Program-made: the position numbers and the translations under genes | Part shown: one piece after another, positions 25,778-34,765 of the stretch | Position numbering within the stretch: the first letter of the stretch is position 1 | Layout of the letters: the number at the start of each line of letters is the position of its first letter | Notes under the pieces: generated by a model | The model's database searches: none | Seen by the model: only the letters and a program-made list of their open reading frames with translations | What the model was told of the DNA's origin: nothing | Origin: Aphanothece hegewaldii CCALA 016 | GTDB taxonomy: Bacteria; Cyanobacteriota; Cyanobacteriia; Cyanobacteriales; Microcystaceae | Direction: 5' to 3' | NCBI RefSeq assembly: GCF_003007785.1 | Contig: NZ_PXOH01000001.1 | Span: 186,001-250,000, forward strand | DNA: 64,000 bases

Positions 25778-25836
25778 TCATTTAGTCGTGTTAGTTATTA
25801 TTCATCATGTCGTCTAGTAAGTAAAAGGGAAAACCT

Positions 25837-26475
25837 GTGGCTGTCGGTATCCTTGGTACAAAACTGGGCATGACCCAAATCTTCGACACAGAAAGCGGTA
25901 TAGCAATTCCGGTGACTGTTGTTCAAGCGGGGCCATGTATTATTACCCAGATAAAAACAAAAGAAACAGATGGATATAACTCCATCCAAGTTGGTTACAG
26001 AGAAACAAAAGAAAAAGCCCTCAATCAACCTCAACTTGGTCATCTAAAAAAAGCGGGTGTAGCACCTTTGCGTCACCTCAAAGAATATCGATTAGATGAT
26101 CCTAACCAGTATCAACCTGGAGATGCTATTAAAGCAGACTTATTTAATGTGGGCGATTTTGTGGATGTAGCGGGTACAACCATCGGTCGAGGGTTTGCTG
26201 GCTATCAAAAGCGTCACAACTTCAAACGAGGGCAAATGACTCACGGTTCTAAAAGCCATCGTACCCCCGGTTCAACTGGAGCAGGAACAACCCCAGGACG
26301 TGTTTACCCTGGTAAACGCATGGCTGGACGGTATGGCGGAACTCAAGTAACCATCCGTAAACTAACCGTTGTCAAAGTTGACGCAGAACGGAACATCATC
26401 CTAATTAAAGGAGCCGTTCCTGGAAAACCTGGAACCCTATTGGATATCACTCCAGCTAAAAAAGTAGGGAAGTAG
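25837..26475 (+). CDS. rplC: 50S ribosomal protein L3
   Basis: The 212-residue protein starts at GTG with the family N-terminus [16 protein letters not shown]. It carries the extended loop [20 protein letters not shown] that reaches the peptidyl-transferase region, and ends [15 protein letters not shown]3 initiates assembly of the large subunit. As is usual in cyanobacteria it heads the S10-type operon because rpsJ lies elsewhere. The following rplD is 7 bases away. An unusually long structured leader precedes it. Confidence 0.98.
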   Translation: MAVGILGTKLGMTQIFDTESGIAIPVTVVQAGPCIITQIKTKETDGYNSIQVGYRETKEKALNQPQLGHLKKAGVAPLRHLKEYRLDDPNQYQPGDAIKADLFNVGDFVDVAGTTIGRGFAGYQKRHNFKRGQMTHGSKSHRTPGSTGAGTTPGRVYPGKRMAGRYGGTQVTIRKLTVVKVDAERNIILIKGAVPGKPGTLLDITPAKKVGK

Positions 26476-26482
26476 AACACTC

Positions 26483-27115
26483 ATGACTGAATACACGATT
26501 TTCAACTGGCAAGGGGAAGAGGTAGGTAATACATCTTTCGACCTCCAAGTCGCAAAGCCAGAAAACGCGGCTCACATCGTACACCGAGCCATTGTCCGAC
26601 ATCTCGCTCAAGCCCGCCAAGGAACAGCATCAACTAAAACTCGTGCCGAAGTTCGAGGCGGTGGTCGCAAACCTTGGAGACAAAAAGGAACTGGACGGGC
26701 GCGTGCTGGTTCCAATCGTTCCCCCTTATGGCGAGGTGGTGGTGTAACCTTTGGTCCAAAACCCAGAGATTACAGCCAGAAAATGAACCGCAAAGAACGA
26801 CGTTTAGCTTTAAGAACTGCTTTGGGCACTAGAAGCGAAAATTTTGTCATTGTGGAAGACTTTTTATTGCAAATCACTCAACCCAAAACTAAGGAACTCG
26901 CGTCCGCTCTAACCCGTTGGGGTGTCGAAGGAAAAGACAAAGTTTTGATCATCTTGCCGGAAATTCCGCAAAACGTCTATTTAAGTGCACGCAACATCTG
27001 CAATGTCAAGCTCATTCGGGCAGACAGCATTAATATTTATGACATAATGCAAGCCAGCAAAATTATCGCCACCTCCGACGCACTTAATACAATACAGGAG
27101 GTTTACGGTGGGTAG
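26483..27115 (+). CDS. rplD: 50S ribosomal protein L4
   Basis: The 210-residue protein has the L4 globular fold and the long basic loop that lines the exit tunnel ([19 protein letters not shown], about residues 61-79). In many bacteria L4 also regulates its own operon by binding the mRNA leader; the structured leader upstream of rplC makes that worth testing here. The end overlaps the GTG start of rplW by 8 bases. Confidence 0.98.
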   Translation: MTEYTIFNWQGEEVGNTSFDLQVAKPENAAHIVHRAIVRHLAQARQGTASTKTRAEVRGGGRKPWRQKGTGRARAGSNRSPLWRGGGVTFGPKPRDYSQKMNRKERRLALRTALGTRSENFVIVEDFLLQITQPKTKELASALTRWGVEGKDKVLIILPEIPQNVYLSARNICNVKLIRADSINIYDIMQASKIIATSDALNTIQEVYGG

Positions 27116-27431
27116 AAGTTTAGCCATCAAAACACAAGAAAGAGATTTAGCCGATTTAATTGTTCGGCCAATTGTGACCGAAAAAGCGACCACGTTGCTT
27201 GAACTGAATAAATACGTTTTTGACGTGGTCGTAACAGCAACCAAACTCGAAATCAAAGCAGCTATCGAGAGCCTATTTGATGTATCCGTTGCCAAAGTTA
27301 ATACAATGCGTTTACCGCGCCAGAAAAAACGAGTTGGCAAATTTAACGGTTACAAAACCCAGTATAAACGGGCGATCGTAACCTTAAAAGAAGGTGACTC
27401 ACTCAACGAAGTTCTCTTCCCAGAACTTTAA
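27108..27431 (+). CDS. rplW: 50S ribosomal protein L23
   Basis: The 107-residue protein starts with GTG, overlapping the end of rplD by 8 bases, with an AGGAGG sequence just upstream inside rplD. It has [17 protein letters not shown] and the end VTLKEGDSL typical of L23. L23 sits at the tunnel exit and docks trigger factor and the signal recognition particle. Length is normal for the bacterial protein. Confidence 0.98.
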   Translation: MGRSLAIKTQERDLADLIVRPIVTEKATTLLELNKYVFDVVVTATKLEIKAAIESLFDVSVAKVNTMRLPRQKKRVGKFNGYKTQYKRAIVTLKEGDSLNEVLFPEL

Positions 27432-27479
27432 AAACAGAAAATAGCTTCCTATTCATCTAAAAACGCCATCAAATGAGTC

Positions 27480-28313
27480 ATGGGTATTCGTACATATAGA
27501 CCAATCACCCCCGGAACTCGCCAGGCCAGTGTCGCCGATTTTGCGGAGATCACAAAAGATAAGCCTGAAAAGTCACTCACCGGGCATAAACATAATCGTA
27601 CTGGACGCAACAACCGAGGAATTGTCACCAGTCGTCATCGTGGGGGCGGACACAAACGCTTATATCGTGAAATCGATTTCCGACGTGATAAACGAGACAT
27701 ACCCGCAAAAGTAGCCGCCATTGAATACGATCCCAACCGCAACGCTAGAATAGCCCTACTTTTCTACCAAGATGGAGAAAAACGCTATATTCTCGCTCCA
27801 GCTAACATCAAAATTGGGACAACCGTCATCGCTGGTAATAACGACATTCCTTTTGAAATCGGTAACGCCATGCCTTTAGGAATGATTCCTCTGGGTACAG
27901 AAGTTCATAATGTTGAACTTGTTGCCGGCAAAGGTGGACAAATGGTGCGTGCTGCTGGTGCATCAGCCCAAGTCGTCGCCAAAGAAGGAAATTATGTTAC
28001 CCTCAGACTTCCCTCAAAAGAAGTCAGAATGGTTCGTAAAGAATGTTATGCCACCCTTGGTAAAGTAGGTAACGTTGACGATCGTAACTTAACCCTTGGC
28101 AAAGCCGGCCGGACACGCCATCTCGGTAAAAGACCCCACGTCAGAGGAAGCGTCATGAACCCAGTCGATCACCCGCATGGTGGTGGTGAAGGACGTGCGC
28201 CAATCGGAAGATCAGGACCTCGTACACCTTGGGGTAAACCCGCACTCGGCATGAAGACCCGCAACAAGAAAAAGCGCAGTAGCTCTTTAATTGTGCGTCG
28301 TCGTACAAAGTAG
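27480..28313 (+). CDS. rplB: 50S ribosomal protein L2
   Basis: The 277-residue protein is full length, beginning [15 protein letters not shown] and including the conserved [20 protein letters not shown] segment (about 215-235) next to the peptidyl-transferase centre. Translation begins 48 bases after rplW. Its TAG stop is the first three bases of a dispersed palindromic repeat (28311-28338), so the repeat has supplied or replaced the gene's end. Confidence 0.98.
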   Translation: MGIRTYRPITPGTRQASVADFAEITKDKPEKSLTGHKHNRTGRNNRGIVTSRHRGGGHKRLYREIDFRRDKRDIPAKVAAIEYDPNRNARIALLFYQDGEKRYILAPANIKIGTTVIAGNNDIPFEIGNAMPLGMIPLGTEVHNVELVAGKGGQMVRAAGASAQVVAKEGNYVTLRLPSKEVRMVRKECYATLGKVGNVDDRNLTLGKAGRTRHLGKRPHVRGSVMNPVDHPHGGGEGRAPIGRSGPRTPWGKPALGMKTRNKKKRSSSLIVRRRTK

Positions 28314-28338
28314 AGACGCGACAGGTCACGTCTTTACA
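28311..28338. repeat. TAGAGACG...CGTCTTTACA palindromic repeat (copy 1)
   Basis: AGACG(CG) and (CA)CGTCT form the arms of an interrupted palindrome in the rplB-rpsS gap. Sister copies occur at 29842-29870 and 32243-32264. The first three bases are the rplB stop codon. Confidence 0.75.
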
Positions 28339-28372
28339 ATTTATTATTTTCTCTTGACTTTTTGTGTAAACT

Positions 28373-28654
28373 ATGGGTCGTTCTCTAAAAAAAGGGCCAT
28401 TTGTTGCCCATCATCTCCTAGAAAAAATCGAGAAGCTAAACGCTAGAGGCGATAAACAGGTAATCAAAACCTGGTCTAGAGCATCGACGATTCTTCCCGA
28501 TATGGTCGGTCATACGATCGCAGTTCATAACGGCAAACAGCACGTACCCGTCTATGTTTCCGAACAAATGGTCGGACACAAACTCGGTGAATTTGCTCCG
28601 ACTCGAACCTTTAGAGGTCATGCCAAAAGCGATAAAAAAGCCGGACGTAAATAG
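28373..28654 (+). CDS. rpsS: 30S ribosomal protein S19
   Basis: The 93-residue protein is full length, beginning [19 protein letters not shown] and with the conserved [19 protein letters not shown] and [14 protein letters not shown] segments. It binds the 3' domain of 16S rRNA with S13 in the head of the small subunit. It follows rplB after a repeat-bearing gap of 59 bases. Confidence 0.98.
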   Translation: MGRSLKKGPFVAHHLLEKIEKLNARGDKQVIKTWSRASTILPDMVGHTIAVHNGKQHVPVYVSEQMVGHKLGEFAPTRTFRGHAKSDKKAGRK

Positions 28655-28700
28655 TGAGTCGTGAATAGTAAAAGAATAAAACCCGATCACTGCTCACTAA

Positions 28701-28728
28701 TAACTGATAACTGATAACTGGTAACTGA
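28701..28728. repeat. AACTGAT-type tandem repeats before rplV
   Basis: Three to four copies of TAACTGA/TAACTGG lie in the rpsS-rplV gap, only 4 bases from the rplV start codon. They are the complement of the repeats after pilQ. The rplV start therefore has no ordinary ribosome-binding site beyond the repeat itself. Confidence 0.7.
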
Positions 28729-28732
28729 AACA

Positions 28733-29092
28733 ATGGCAATAGATACCACCAATGAAGTAAAGGCGATCGCTCGTTATGTGCGGATGTCCCCTTACAAAGT
28801 GCGGCGAGTCTTGGATCAAATTCGCGGTCGTTCCTATCGGGAAGCCTTGATCGTCCTCCAATTCATGCCCTACCGCTCCTGTGACATCATCCTCAAAACG
28901 TTACGCTCTGCAGTCGCCAACGCCGAACACAACGCAGGACTTGATCCATCTACCCTAATTGTTAGTAAAGCCTTCGCTGATGGCGGACCAAGCCTAAAAC
29001 GCTTCCGAGCCAGAGCGCAAGGACGAGCCTACCAAATTCGTAAGCCAACTTGTCATATTACCTTGGCTGTAGCTCCCGCATCCGAAGACTAA
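28733..29092 (+). CDS. rplV: 50S ribosomal protein L22
   Basis: The 119-residue protein is full length, with [20 protein letters not shown] at the N-terminus. The basic beta-hairpin [20 protein letters not shown] (about 83-102) lines the exit tunnel near L4. The upstream 28 bases are tandem AACTGAT repeats, so initiation at this gene probably relies on coupling or a non-SD mechanism. Confidence 0.98.
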   Translation: MAIDTTNEVKAIARYVRMSPYKVRRVLDQIRGRSYREALIVLQFMPYRSCDIILKTLRSAVANAEHNAGLDPSTLIVSKAFADGGPSLKRFRARAQGRAYQIRKPTCHITLAVAPASED

Positions 29093-29119
29093 ACCACACT
29101 TCTTTATTCACAAACTCTT

Positions 29120-29845
29120 ATGGGACAAAAGATACATCCATTAGGACTGCGCCTCGGCATCATCAAAGACCACAAATCTTGTTGGTACGCCGATGCAAAA
29201 CGCTATCCTGACTTACTCCAAGAAGACCACCAAATTAGGCAATATGTCGATAAAAATCTCAGTAATGCTGGAATTGCTGATATTCACATCGAACGCAAAG
29301 CCGATCAAATTGACCTCGCCATCCATACCGCAAGACCAGGAGTCGTCGTTGGACGCGGTGGTCAAGGCATTGAACAACTTAGAGTAGGTCTACAAGCGGC
29401 TTTAGGCGGAACTCGTCAAATTCGGATCAACGTCATCGAAGTTGCCCGCGTTGATGCAGATGCTAATCTGATCGCTGAATACATTGCCCAACAACTCGAA
29501 AAACGGGTATCTTTTCGTCGAGTCGTTCGCCAAGCCATCCAACGGGCGCAAAGAGCCGAAGTAAAAGGCATCAAGGTACAAATTAGTGGTCGTCTCAACG
29601 GGGCTGAAATTGCTCGAACTGAATGGGTACGCGAAGGAAGAGTCCCTCTACATACCTTGCGGGCTGATATTGATTATTCTTATCGAACCGCTAAAACCAC
29701 CTACGGCATTTTAGGCGTAAAAGTCTGGATCTTTAAAGGCGAAATTATCCCCGGTCAAGAAGAAACCAACACCGCAGCACCTGTGGCAACCCCAAAACGT
29801 CAACGCCGTCGTCAACAATTTGAAGACCGTTCCAGTGAACAGTAG
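29120..29845 (+). CDS. rpsC: 30S ribosomal protein S3
   Basis: The 241-residue protein begins [18 protein letters not shown], followed by a KH domain with [11 protein letters not shown] and the C-terminal domain with [21 protein letters not shown] basic tail rich in Arg and Gln ends the protein. S3 forms the mRNA entry site and has helicase activity together with S4. Its TAG stop is contributed by a palindromic repeat (29842-29870), as for rplB. Confidence 0.98.
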   Translation: MGQKIHPLGLRLGIIKDHKSCWYADAKRYPDLLQEDHQIRQYVDKNLSNAGIADIHIERKADQIDLAIHTARPGVVVGRGGQGIEQLRVGLQAALGGTRQIRINVIEVARVDADANLIAEYIAQQLEKRVSFRRVVRQAIQRAQRAEVKGIKVQISGRLNGAEIARTEWVREGRVPLHTLRADIDYSYRTAKTTYGILGVKVWIFKGEIIPGQEETNTAAPVATPKRQRRRQQFEDRSSEQ

Positions 29846-29870
29846 AGACGTGATATATCACGTCTGTACA
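29842..29870. repeat. GTAGAGACGTGA...TCACGTCTGTACA palindromic repeat (copy 2)
   Basis: The arms AGACGTGATA and TATCACGTCT are perfect complements, giving a 20-base palindrome at 29846-29865 with near-matching flanks. The TAG at 29843-29845 is the rpsC stop. It belongs to the same family as copies near 28311 and 32243. Confidence 0.8.
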
Positions 29871-29897
29871 AAAAGTAAATTTAACTGATAACTGACT

Positions 29898-30317
29898 ATG
29901 CTAAGTCCCAGACGAACGAAATTCCGCAAACAACAACGCGGACGACTAACCGGAATGGCTTATCGTGGCAATACCCTCAACTTTGGAGAATTTGCCCTAC
30001 AAGCAACCGAACCCTGTTGGATCACCTCCCGTCAAATTGAAGCAGCCCGACGCGCTATGACTCGTTATATCCGGCGGGGCGGTAAAATTTGGATTCGTAT
30101 TTTTCCAGATAAACCAGTAACTCAACGTGCGGCTGAAACCCGTATGGGTTCTGGTAAAGGCTCTCCCGAATTCTGGGTAGCCGTCGTTAAACCAGGACGC
30201 ATCATGTTTGAAATTTCTGGAGTTACTGAAGAAATTGCTCGTGAAGCAATGCGTCTAGCGGCTCAGAAATTGCCGATCAAAACCAAATTTATTAGCCGTG
30301 AGGAGGAGTATAACTAA
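29898..30317 (+). CDS. rplP: 50S ribosomal protein L16
   Basis: The 139-residue protein begins [16 protein letters not shown], includes the conserved [17 protein letters not shown] segment, and [20 protein letters not shown]16 organises the A-site region of the large subunit. The start ATG follows an AACTGATAACTGA repeat unit rather than a normal ribosome-binding site. It ends one base before the rpmC start codon. Confidence 0.98.
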   Translation: MLSPRRTKFRKQQRGRLTGMAYRGNTLNFGEFALQATEPCWITSRQIEAARRAMTRYIRRGGKIWIRIFPDKPVTQRAAETRMGSGKGSPEFWVAVVKPGRIMFEISGVTEEIAREAMRLAAQKLPIKTKFISREEEYN

Positions 30318-30318
30318 T

Positions 30319-30564
30319 ATGGCTCTACCTAAAATCGAAGATGCTAGAAAACTAAGCGATGAAGAAATTAGCGAAGAAATTACTAGCACTAAGAAAAAAC
30401 TATTTCAACTGAGGCTACAACAAGCCACCCGACGTTTAGAAAAAACTCATGAATTTAAACATACTAAGCATCGACTTGGCCAACTTCTTACCGTAGAACA
30501 CGAACGTAAACTGGGTAAAAACAATAAAGCTTTAGCTACTACCGTAACTACTGAGGAGAATTAA
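30319..30564 (+). CDS. rpmC: 50S ribosomal protein L29
   Basis: The 81-residue helical protein begins [20 protein letters not shown], with a conserved [20 protein letters not shown] core. The start ATG 30319 is set by the AGGAGG at 30301-30306 inside the end of rplP; a GTG seven codons upstream would add a non-homologous extension. L29 sits by L23 at the tunnel exit. Confidence 0.97.
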   Translation: MALPKIEDARKLSDEEISEEITSTKKKLFQLRLQQATRRLEKTHEFKHTKHRLGQLLTVEHERKLGKNNKALATTVTTEEN

Positions 30565-30571
30565 ACAAGAC

Positions 30572-30826
30572 ATGGCAGTAAAAGAAAGAGTGGGAGTCGT
30601 CGTCAGCGACAAAATGGATAAAACCGTTGTTGTGGCTATTGAGAACCGTTCTCCTCACCCAAAATATCAAAAAATCGTAGTGAATACCAAACGGTACAAA
30701 GCACACGACGAAGAAAATCAGTGTAAAACAGGCGATCGCGTCCGCATTCGGGAAACTAGACCTTTGAGTAAAACCAAACGTTGGGTCGTCGCAGAAATTA
30801 TTAACCTGCATCAAACAACTACATAA
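30572..30826 (+). CDS. rpsQ: 30S ribosomal protein S17
   Basis: The 84-residue protein begins [21 protein letters not shown] and carries the OB-fold segment [19 protein letters not shown] and [18 protein letters not shown]. It is a primary 16S rRNA-binding protein. It starts 7 bases after rpmC. Confidence 0.98.
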   Translation: MAVKERVGVVVSDKMDKTVVVAIENRSPHPKYQKIVVNTKRYKAHDEENQCKTGDRVRIRETRPLSKTKRWVVAEIINLHQTTT

Positions 30827-30857
30827 CGCTTATTTTTAGCGATTTGGAGAACGAAAA

Positions 30858-31226
30858 GTGATTCAACAACAAACTTATCTTAATGTGGCAGACAATAGCG
30901 GAGCAAGAAAGCTAATGTGTCTGCGGGTTCTTAGTACAGGGAACTGTACTTATGGCGGTATCGGTGACGAAATCATCGCCGTTGTTAAAGATGCGATCCC
31001 CAATATGCCCGTCAAAAAATCTGATGTTGTAAAAGCGGTTATCGTCCGCACTAAACAAGCCGTCAGACGAGAAAGCGGTATGAGTATTCGCTTTGATGAT
31101 AATGCTGCTGTCATTATTAACAATGATGGGAACCCCAAAGGAACTCGCGTGTTTGGGCCAGTTGCCCGGGAATTACGCGACAAAAATTACACTAAAATTG
31201 TTTCGCTGGCTCCCGAAGTCATTTAA
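30858..31226 (+). CDS. rplN: 50S ribosomal protein L14
   Basis: The 122-residue protein starts at GTG with the family end [20 protein letters not shown], and has the conserved [20 protein letters not shown] and [22 protein letters not shown]14 forms an intersubunit bridge and binds the silencing factor RsfS. A GGAG lies upstream at about 30846. Confidence 0.98.
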   Translation: MIQQQTYLNVADNSGARKLMCLRVLSTGNCTYGGIGDEIIAVVKDAIPNMPVKKSDVVKAVIVRTKQAVRRESGMSIRFDDNAAVIINNDGNPKGTRVFGPVARELRDKNYTKIVSLAPEVI

Positions 31227-31240
31227 ACAGGGGTAAAAAA

Positions 31241-31600
31241 ATGAGTACAAAAAGTAATAAAAAAAATGCCAAGCCCCAACCTCAAAAAATGCACGTCAAA
31301 AAAGGCGACACCGTTCAGGTGATCACAGGACGTGATAAAGGAAAAGTGGGCGAAATTATTAAAACTTTACCCCAGTTAAGCAAAGTGGTTGTTAAAGGGG
31401 TAAATATCACAACTAAACACATGAAACCTCGCCAAGAGGGGGAATCAGGGCAAATCCTCACTTATGAGTCTCCCATTCACAGTTCTAATGTGATGCTCTA
31501 TTCCAACAAAGAAAAAATCGCCAGCAGAATTAGCTACACCTTTACCGAAGACGGGAAAAAAGTGCGTATGCTCAAAAAAACTGGCGAAATAATCGATTAA
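31241..31600 (+). CDS. rplX: 50S ribosomal protein L24
   Basis: The 119-residue protein has an N-terminal basic extension and the KOW motif [20 protein letters not shown] (about 19-38). [20 protein letters not shown] follows. L24 is an early assembly initiator for the large subunit. The gene starts 14 bases after rplN. Confidence 0.98.
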   Translation: MSTKSNKKNAKPQPQKMHVKKGDTVQVITGRDKGKVGEIIKTLPQLSKVVVKGVNITTKHMKPRQEGESGQILTYESPIHSSNVMLYSNKEKIASRISYTFTEDGKKVRMLKKTGEIID

Positions 31601-31678
31601 ACCGTTTTTCGGTTGATCAATTAAAACTAATTACTGTCTCCTGACCAAGCCCAGGAAAATAGAGGAAACTTTTAAACA

Positions 31679-32233
31679 ATGGCTCAACGACTCAAACAAA
31701 TCTATCAAGATACGATCGCCCCTAAATTAACTGAACAATTTGGCTACAAAAACGTTCACGAAGTCCCAAAAGTGATAAAAGTGACCGTTAACCGAGGACT
31801 CGGTGAAGCGTCGCAAAATGCGAAAGCTCTAGAATCTTCCCTTAAAGAACTAGCGACCATCACTGGACAACAACCAGTCGTGACTCGTGCGAAAAAAGCG
31901 ATCGCCGGTTTTAAAATTCGTGAAGGAATGCCCGTCGGTGTGATGGTAACCCTCCGTTCCGATCGGATGTACGCTTTTCTTGATCGTTTTATGAATTTAG
32001 CTTTGCCTCGTATTCGTGACTTTCGTGGCGTTAGTGGCAATAGCTTCGATGGACGGGGCAACTACAGTATTGGCATCCGCGAACAATTGATCTTTCCTGA
32101 AATTCAATACGACAGCATCGATCAAATTCGGGGCATGGATATTTCGATTATCACCACCGCCAAAACTGATGAAGAAGGTCGAGCCCTCCTCAAAGAAATG
32201 GGTATGCCCTTCCGTAGTACAGACGCAACATAA
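31679..32233 (+). CDS. rplE: 50S ribosomal protein L5
   Basis: The 184-residue protein has [20 protein letters not shown], the [20 protein letters not shown] segment and [21 protein letters not shown]5 holds 5S rRNA in the central protuberance. The gene order rplE-rpsH without rpsN is the cyanobacterial arrangement. A palindromic repeat lies 10 bases after the stop. Confidence 0.98.
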   Translation: MAQRLKQIYQDTIAPKLTEQFGYKNVHEVPKVIKVTVNRGLGEASQNAKALESSLKELATITGQQPVVTRAKKAIAGFKIREGMPVGVMVTLRSDRMYAFLDRFMNLALPRIRDFRGVSGNSFDGRGNYSIGIREQLIFPEIQYDSIDQIRGMDISIITTAKTDEEGRALLKEMGMPFRSTDAT

Positions 32234-32242
32234 CGTGTCTAC

Positions 32243-32264
32243 TAGACGTGATCAACCACGTCTC
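32243..32264. repeat. TAGACGTG...CACGTCTCTA palindromic repeat (copy 3)
   Basis: AGACGTG (32244-32250) pairs with CACGTCT (32257-32263) around ATCAAC in the rplE-rpsH gap. It is the same family as the copies after rplB and rpsC, here clear of the stop codon. Confidence 0.75.
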
Positions 32265-32319
32265 TACTCATTCCTTTCATCCGTGACCTCAAGTACTAAG
32301 GAGAAACCAACAGGTAATA

Positions 32320-32721
32320 ATGGCATCTAACGACACTATATCGGATATGCTCACTCGGATTCGCAACGCTTGTTCTGTGCGACATCCTACAACTTCTGTG
32401 CCAACCACCAAAATGACACTGAGCATTGCTAAAGTTCTTAAAGCAGAAGGCTTTATTGAAGACTACTCTGAAACAGGCGAAGGAATTACTAAACAACTTG
32501 TAATTTCCTTAAAATACAAAGGACGTAACCGTCAACCCATTATCAGCACTCTTCAACGAGTCAGCAAACCAGGATTAAGAGTGTATAAAAATAGCAAAGA
32601 CATCCCCCGTGTCCTTGGTGGGATCGGTATTGCCATTGTTTCTACCTCAAACGGCATTATGACCGATCGAGAAGCCCGCGCTTCAAACGTTGGGGGTGAA
32701 ATCCTCTGTTACATTTGGTAA
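32320..32721 (+). CDS. rpsH: 30S ribosomal protein S8
   Basis: The 133-residue protein begins [18 protein letters not shown], with [20 protein letters not shown] and the family C-terminal ATGYIW-like end GEILCYIW. S8 binds the central domain of 16S rRNA and in enterobacteria represses the spc operon. An AAGGAG lies at about 32299. Confidence 0.98.
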   Translation: MASNDTISDMLTRIRNACSVRHPTTSVPTTKMTLSIAKVLKAEGFIEDYSETGEGITKQLVISLKYKGRNRQPIISTLQRVSKPGLRVYKNSKDIPRVLGGIGIAIVSTSNGIMTDREARASNVGGEILCYIW

Positions 32722-32745
32722 TTTTTCAACAGGTAACTAAAAACT

Positions 32746-33288
32746 ATGTCTCGTATTGGTAAACGACCAATTCTCATTCCTGACAAGGTTTCTGTCACCA
32801 TTAACGGCTCTCATGTCACCGTTAAAGGTCCTAAAGGAACCTTAGAACGAACCTTACCTGAACGAATCATCATTGAACAGGAAGGAAACACAATCAATGT
32901 CGTACGCGCTGATGAATCTCGCGTCGCTAGAGAAAGACACGGCCTCTGTCGTACCCTTATCTCAAACATGGTCGAAGGAGTTTCCAAAGGTTTTGAAAAA
33001 CGCCTCGATATTCAAGGGGTCGGTTATCGGGCTCAAGCTCAAGGTGGAACCAAAATTACCCTCAACGTCGGCTATAGCAAGCCCGTTGAAATGCCTATGC
33101 CAGCAGGGGTACAAGTGAGTGTCGAAAATAACACCCAAGTTATCGTCAGTGGCATTAATAAAGAAGAAGTAGGGAACACCGCCGCGAAAATTCGTGAAGT
33201 ACGCCCCCCCGAACCATACAAAGGTAAAGGGATTCGTTATCAAGGCGAATTTGTTAGACGTAAAGCTGGTAAGACAGGTAAGAAATAA
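32746..33288 (+). CDS. rplF: 50S ribosomal protein L6
   Basis: The 180-residue protein begins [19 protein letters not shown], has two L6 repeats (about 10-80 and 85-165) and the conserved end [21 protein letters not shown]6 lies at the base of the L7/L12 stalk. It starts 24 bases after rpsH and is followed by rplR after 2 bases. Confidence 0.98.
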   Translation: MSRIGKRPILIPDKVSVTINGSHVTVKGPKGTLERTLPERIIIEQEGNTINVVRADESRVARERHGLCRTLISNMVEGVSKGFEKRLDIQGVGYRAQAQGGTKITLNVGYSKPVEMPMPAGVQVSVENNTQVIVSGINKEEVGNTAAKIREVRPPEPYKGKGIRYQGEFVRRKAGKTGKK

Positions 33289-33290
33289 TC

Positions 33291-33653
33291 ATGAAAATGA
33301 CCCGCAAAGAATCATTAGCCCGTCGCCATCGACGGATACGCAAAAAAGTAAACGGTACTCCAGAACGTCCCCGTTTGTGCGTTTTTCGGTCAAACAACCA
33401 CATCTACGCCCAAGTGATCGACGATACGGCGAGTCATACTCTCGCTGCTGCTTCGACCAATGAACCCGTTATGAGAGAGAAACTATCGTCTGGTGCAACA
33501 AAAGAAGCGAGCGCCGAAGTGGGTCGCTTAGTCGCTAAACGAGCCTTAGATAAAGGGATAGAACAAGTTGTTTTTGACAGAGGTGGCAACATCTATCACG
33601 GTCGGATCAAATCTTTAGCCGACGCAGCAAGAGAAGCTGGGTTGAATTTCTAA
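33291..33653 (+). CDS. rplR: 50S ribosomal protein L18
   Basis: The 120-residue protein has a basic N-terminus ([19 protein letters not shown]), the [19 protein letters not shown] fold and the end [20 protein letters not shown]. It binds 5S rRNA together with L5. Start ATG 33291 lies 2 bases after rplF; ATG 33297 two codons on is an equally possible start. Confidence 0.97.
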   Translation: MKMTRKESLARRHRRIRKKVNGTPERPRLCVFRSNNHIYAQVIDDTASHTLAAASTNEPVMREKLSSGATKEASAEVGRLVAKRALDKGIEQVVFDRGGNIYHGRIKSLADAAREAGLNF

Positions 33654-33667
33654 CATCAGGTGAAATT

Positions 33668-34189
33668 ATGGCAAAACGTCAAAGAAAAAACGACAAAAAA
33701 GAAAAAGAAACCAACTGGCAAGAGCGAGTTATTCAAATTCGCCGTGTTAGTAAAGTAGTCAAAGGCGGTAAAAAACTTAGCTTTCGTGCGATCGTTGTTG
33801 TCGGTAATGAAGGCGGACAAGTCGGTGTAGGAGTCGGAAAAGCCAGTGATGTCATCGGAGCAGTTCGTAAAGGCGTTGCTGATGGCAAAAAACAACTTAT
33901 CGATATTTCTCTGACCAAAGCAAGCTCTATTACCCACATCTCAACTGGTGCATCGGGTGGAGCTAAAGTCATTATGCGACCTGCTGCACCTGGTACTGGG
34001 GTAATTGCTGGGGGTGCGGTTCGGACAGTTCTAGAATTAGCTGGCGTGAAAAATATTCTCGCTAAACAACTAGGTTCTAATAACCCGCTTAATAATGCTA
34101 GAGCCGCGATTAATGCCCTAGAATCCGTTCGCTCCTTTACTGATGTCGCCGCTGAACGGGGTCTACCTGTAGAACACCTTTATACTTAA
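33668..34189 (+). CDS. rpsE: 30S ribosomal protein S5
   Basis: The 173-residue protein has a Lys-rich N-terminal extension, the dsRNA-binding fold [20 protein letters not shown], and the conserved [19 protein letters not shown] segment. S5 controls translational accuracy with S4. The gene is followed directly by rplO with no rpmD (L30), as in other cyanobacteria. Confidence 0.98.
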   Translation: MAKRQRKNDKKEKETNWQERVIQIRRVSKVVKGGKKLSFRAIVVVGNEGGQVGVGVGKASDVIGAVRKGVADGKKQLIDISLTKASSITHISTGASGGAKVIMRPAAPGTGVIAGGAVRTVLELAGVKNILAKQLGSNNPLNNARAAINALESVRSFTDVAAERGLPVEHLYT

Positions 34190-34198
34190 AGAAAAATC

Positions 34199-34651
34199 AT
34201 GCTGAATTTAAACGAATTAGCACCCAAGGAAGGGTCTAAAAAGCGTCGTCGTCGCGTGGGTCGCGGGATTAGTGCCGGACAAGGTGCAAGCTGTGGTTTT
34301 GGAATGCGGGGACAAAAATCTCGTTCAGGTTCAGGGACTAGACCTGGCTTTGAAGGGGGTCAAATGCCTTTGTATCGTCGTCTGCCCAAGCTGAAACATT
34401 TTCCTCTGGTTAATCAAAAGCATTACACCATTATTAATGTTGGTAAACTCGCCAATTTAGCGGCATCGACAGAAGTTACTTTAGACTCTTTGATGAAAGA
34501 GGGTATTGTTACAACCAATGACGGACCCCTCAAAATTTTAGGACACGGCGATCTTAATGTCGCTTTGACAGTGAAAGCGGCTGCTTTTAGTGAGTCGGCC
34601 AAAGAAAAAATCACCGCCGCCGGAGGCAGTTGGGAAGTGATTGAAGCATAA
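34199..34651 (+). CDS. rplO: 50S ribosomal protein L15
   Basis: The 150-residue protein begins with [20 protein letters not shown] and the glycine-rich [18 protein letters not shown], followed by the globular domain ending [19 protein letters not shown]15 is a late assembly protein contacting 23S rRNA. It begins 9 bases after rpsE; secY follows after 114 bases. Confidence 0.98.
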   Translation: MLNLNELAPKEGSKKRRRRVGRGISAGQGASCGFGMRGQKSRSGSGTRPGFEGGQMPLYRRLPKLKHFPLVNQKHYTIINVGKLANLAASTEVTLDSLMKEGIVTTNDGPLKILGHGDLNVALTVKAAAFSESAKEKITAAGGSWEVIEA

Positions 34652-34765
34652 CCGATCGCGGAGCAATCCGTATATCATAAAAAAGAAGGGGAAATCTTAA
34701 AAAAATATAATCGTTTCCACTGCTACAAAATCATTTGTCAAAAAAAACATTAGAGGTAGCCATTA

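Noticed and set aside
31756-32061. Reverse-strand frame inside rplE (and similar ones in rpsE, rpsC, rplF)
   Set aside because: Shadows of highly conserved ribosomal genes; no ribosome-binding sites and low-quality composition.
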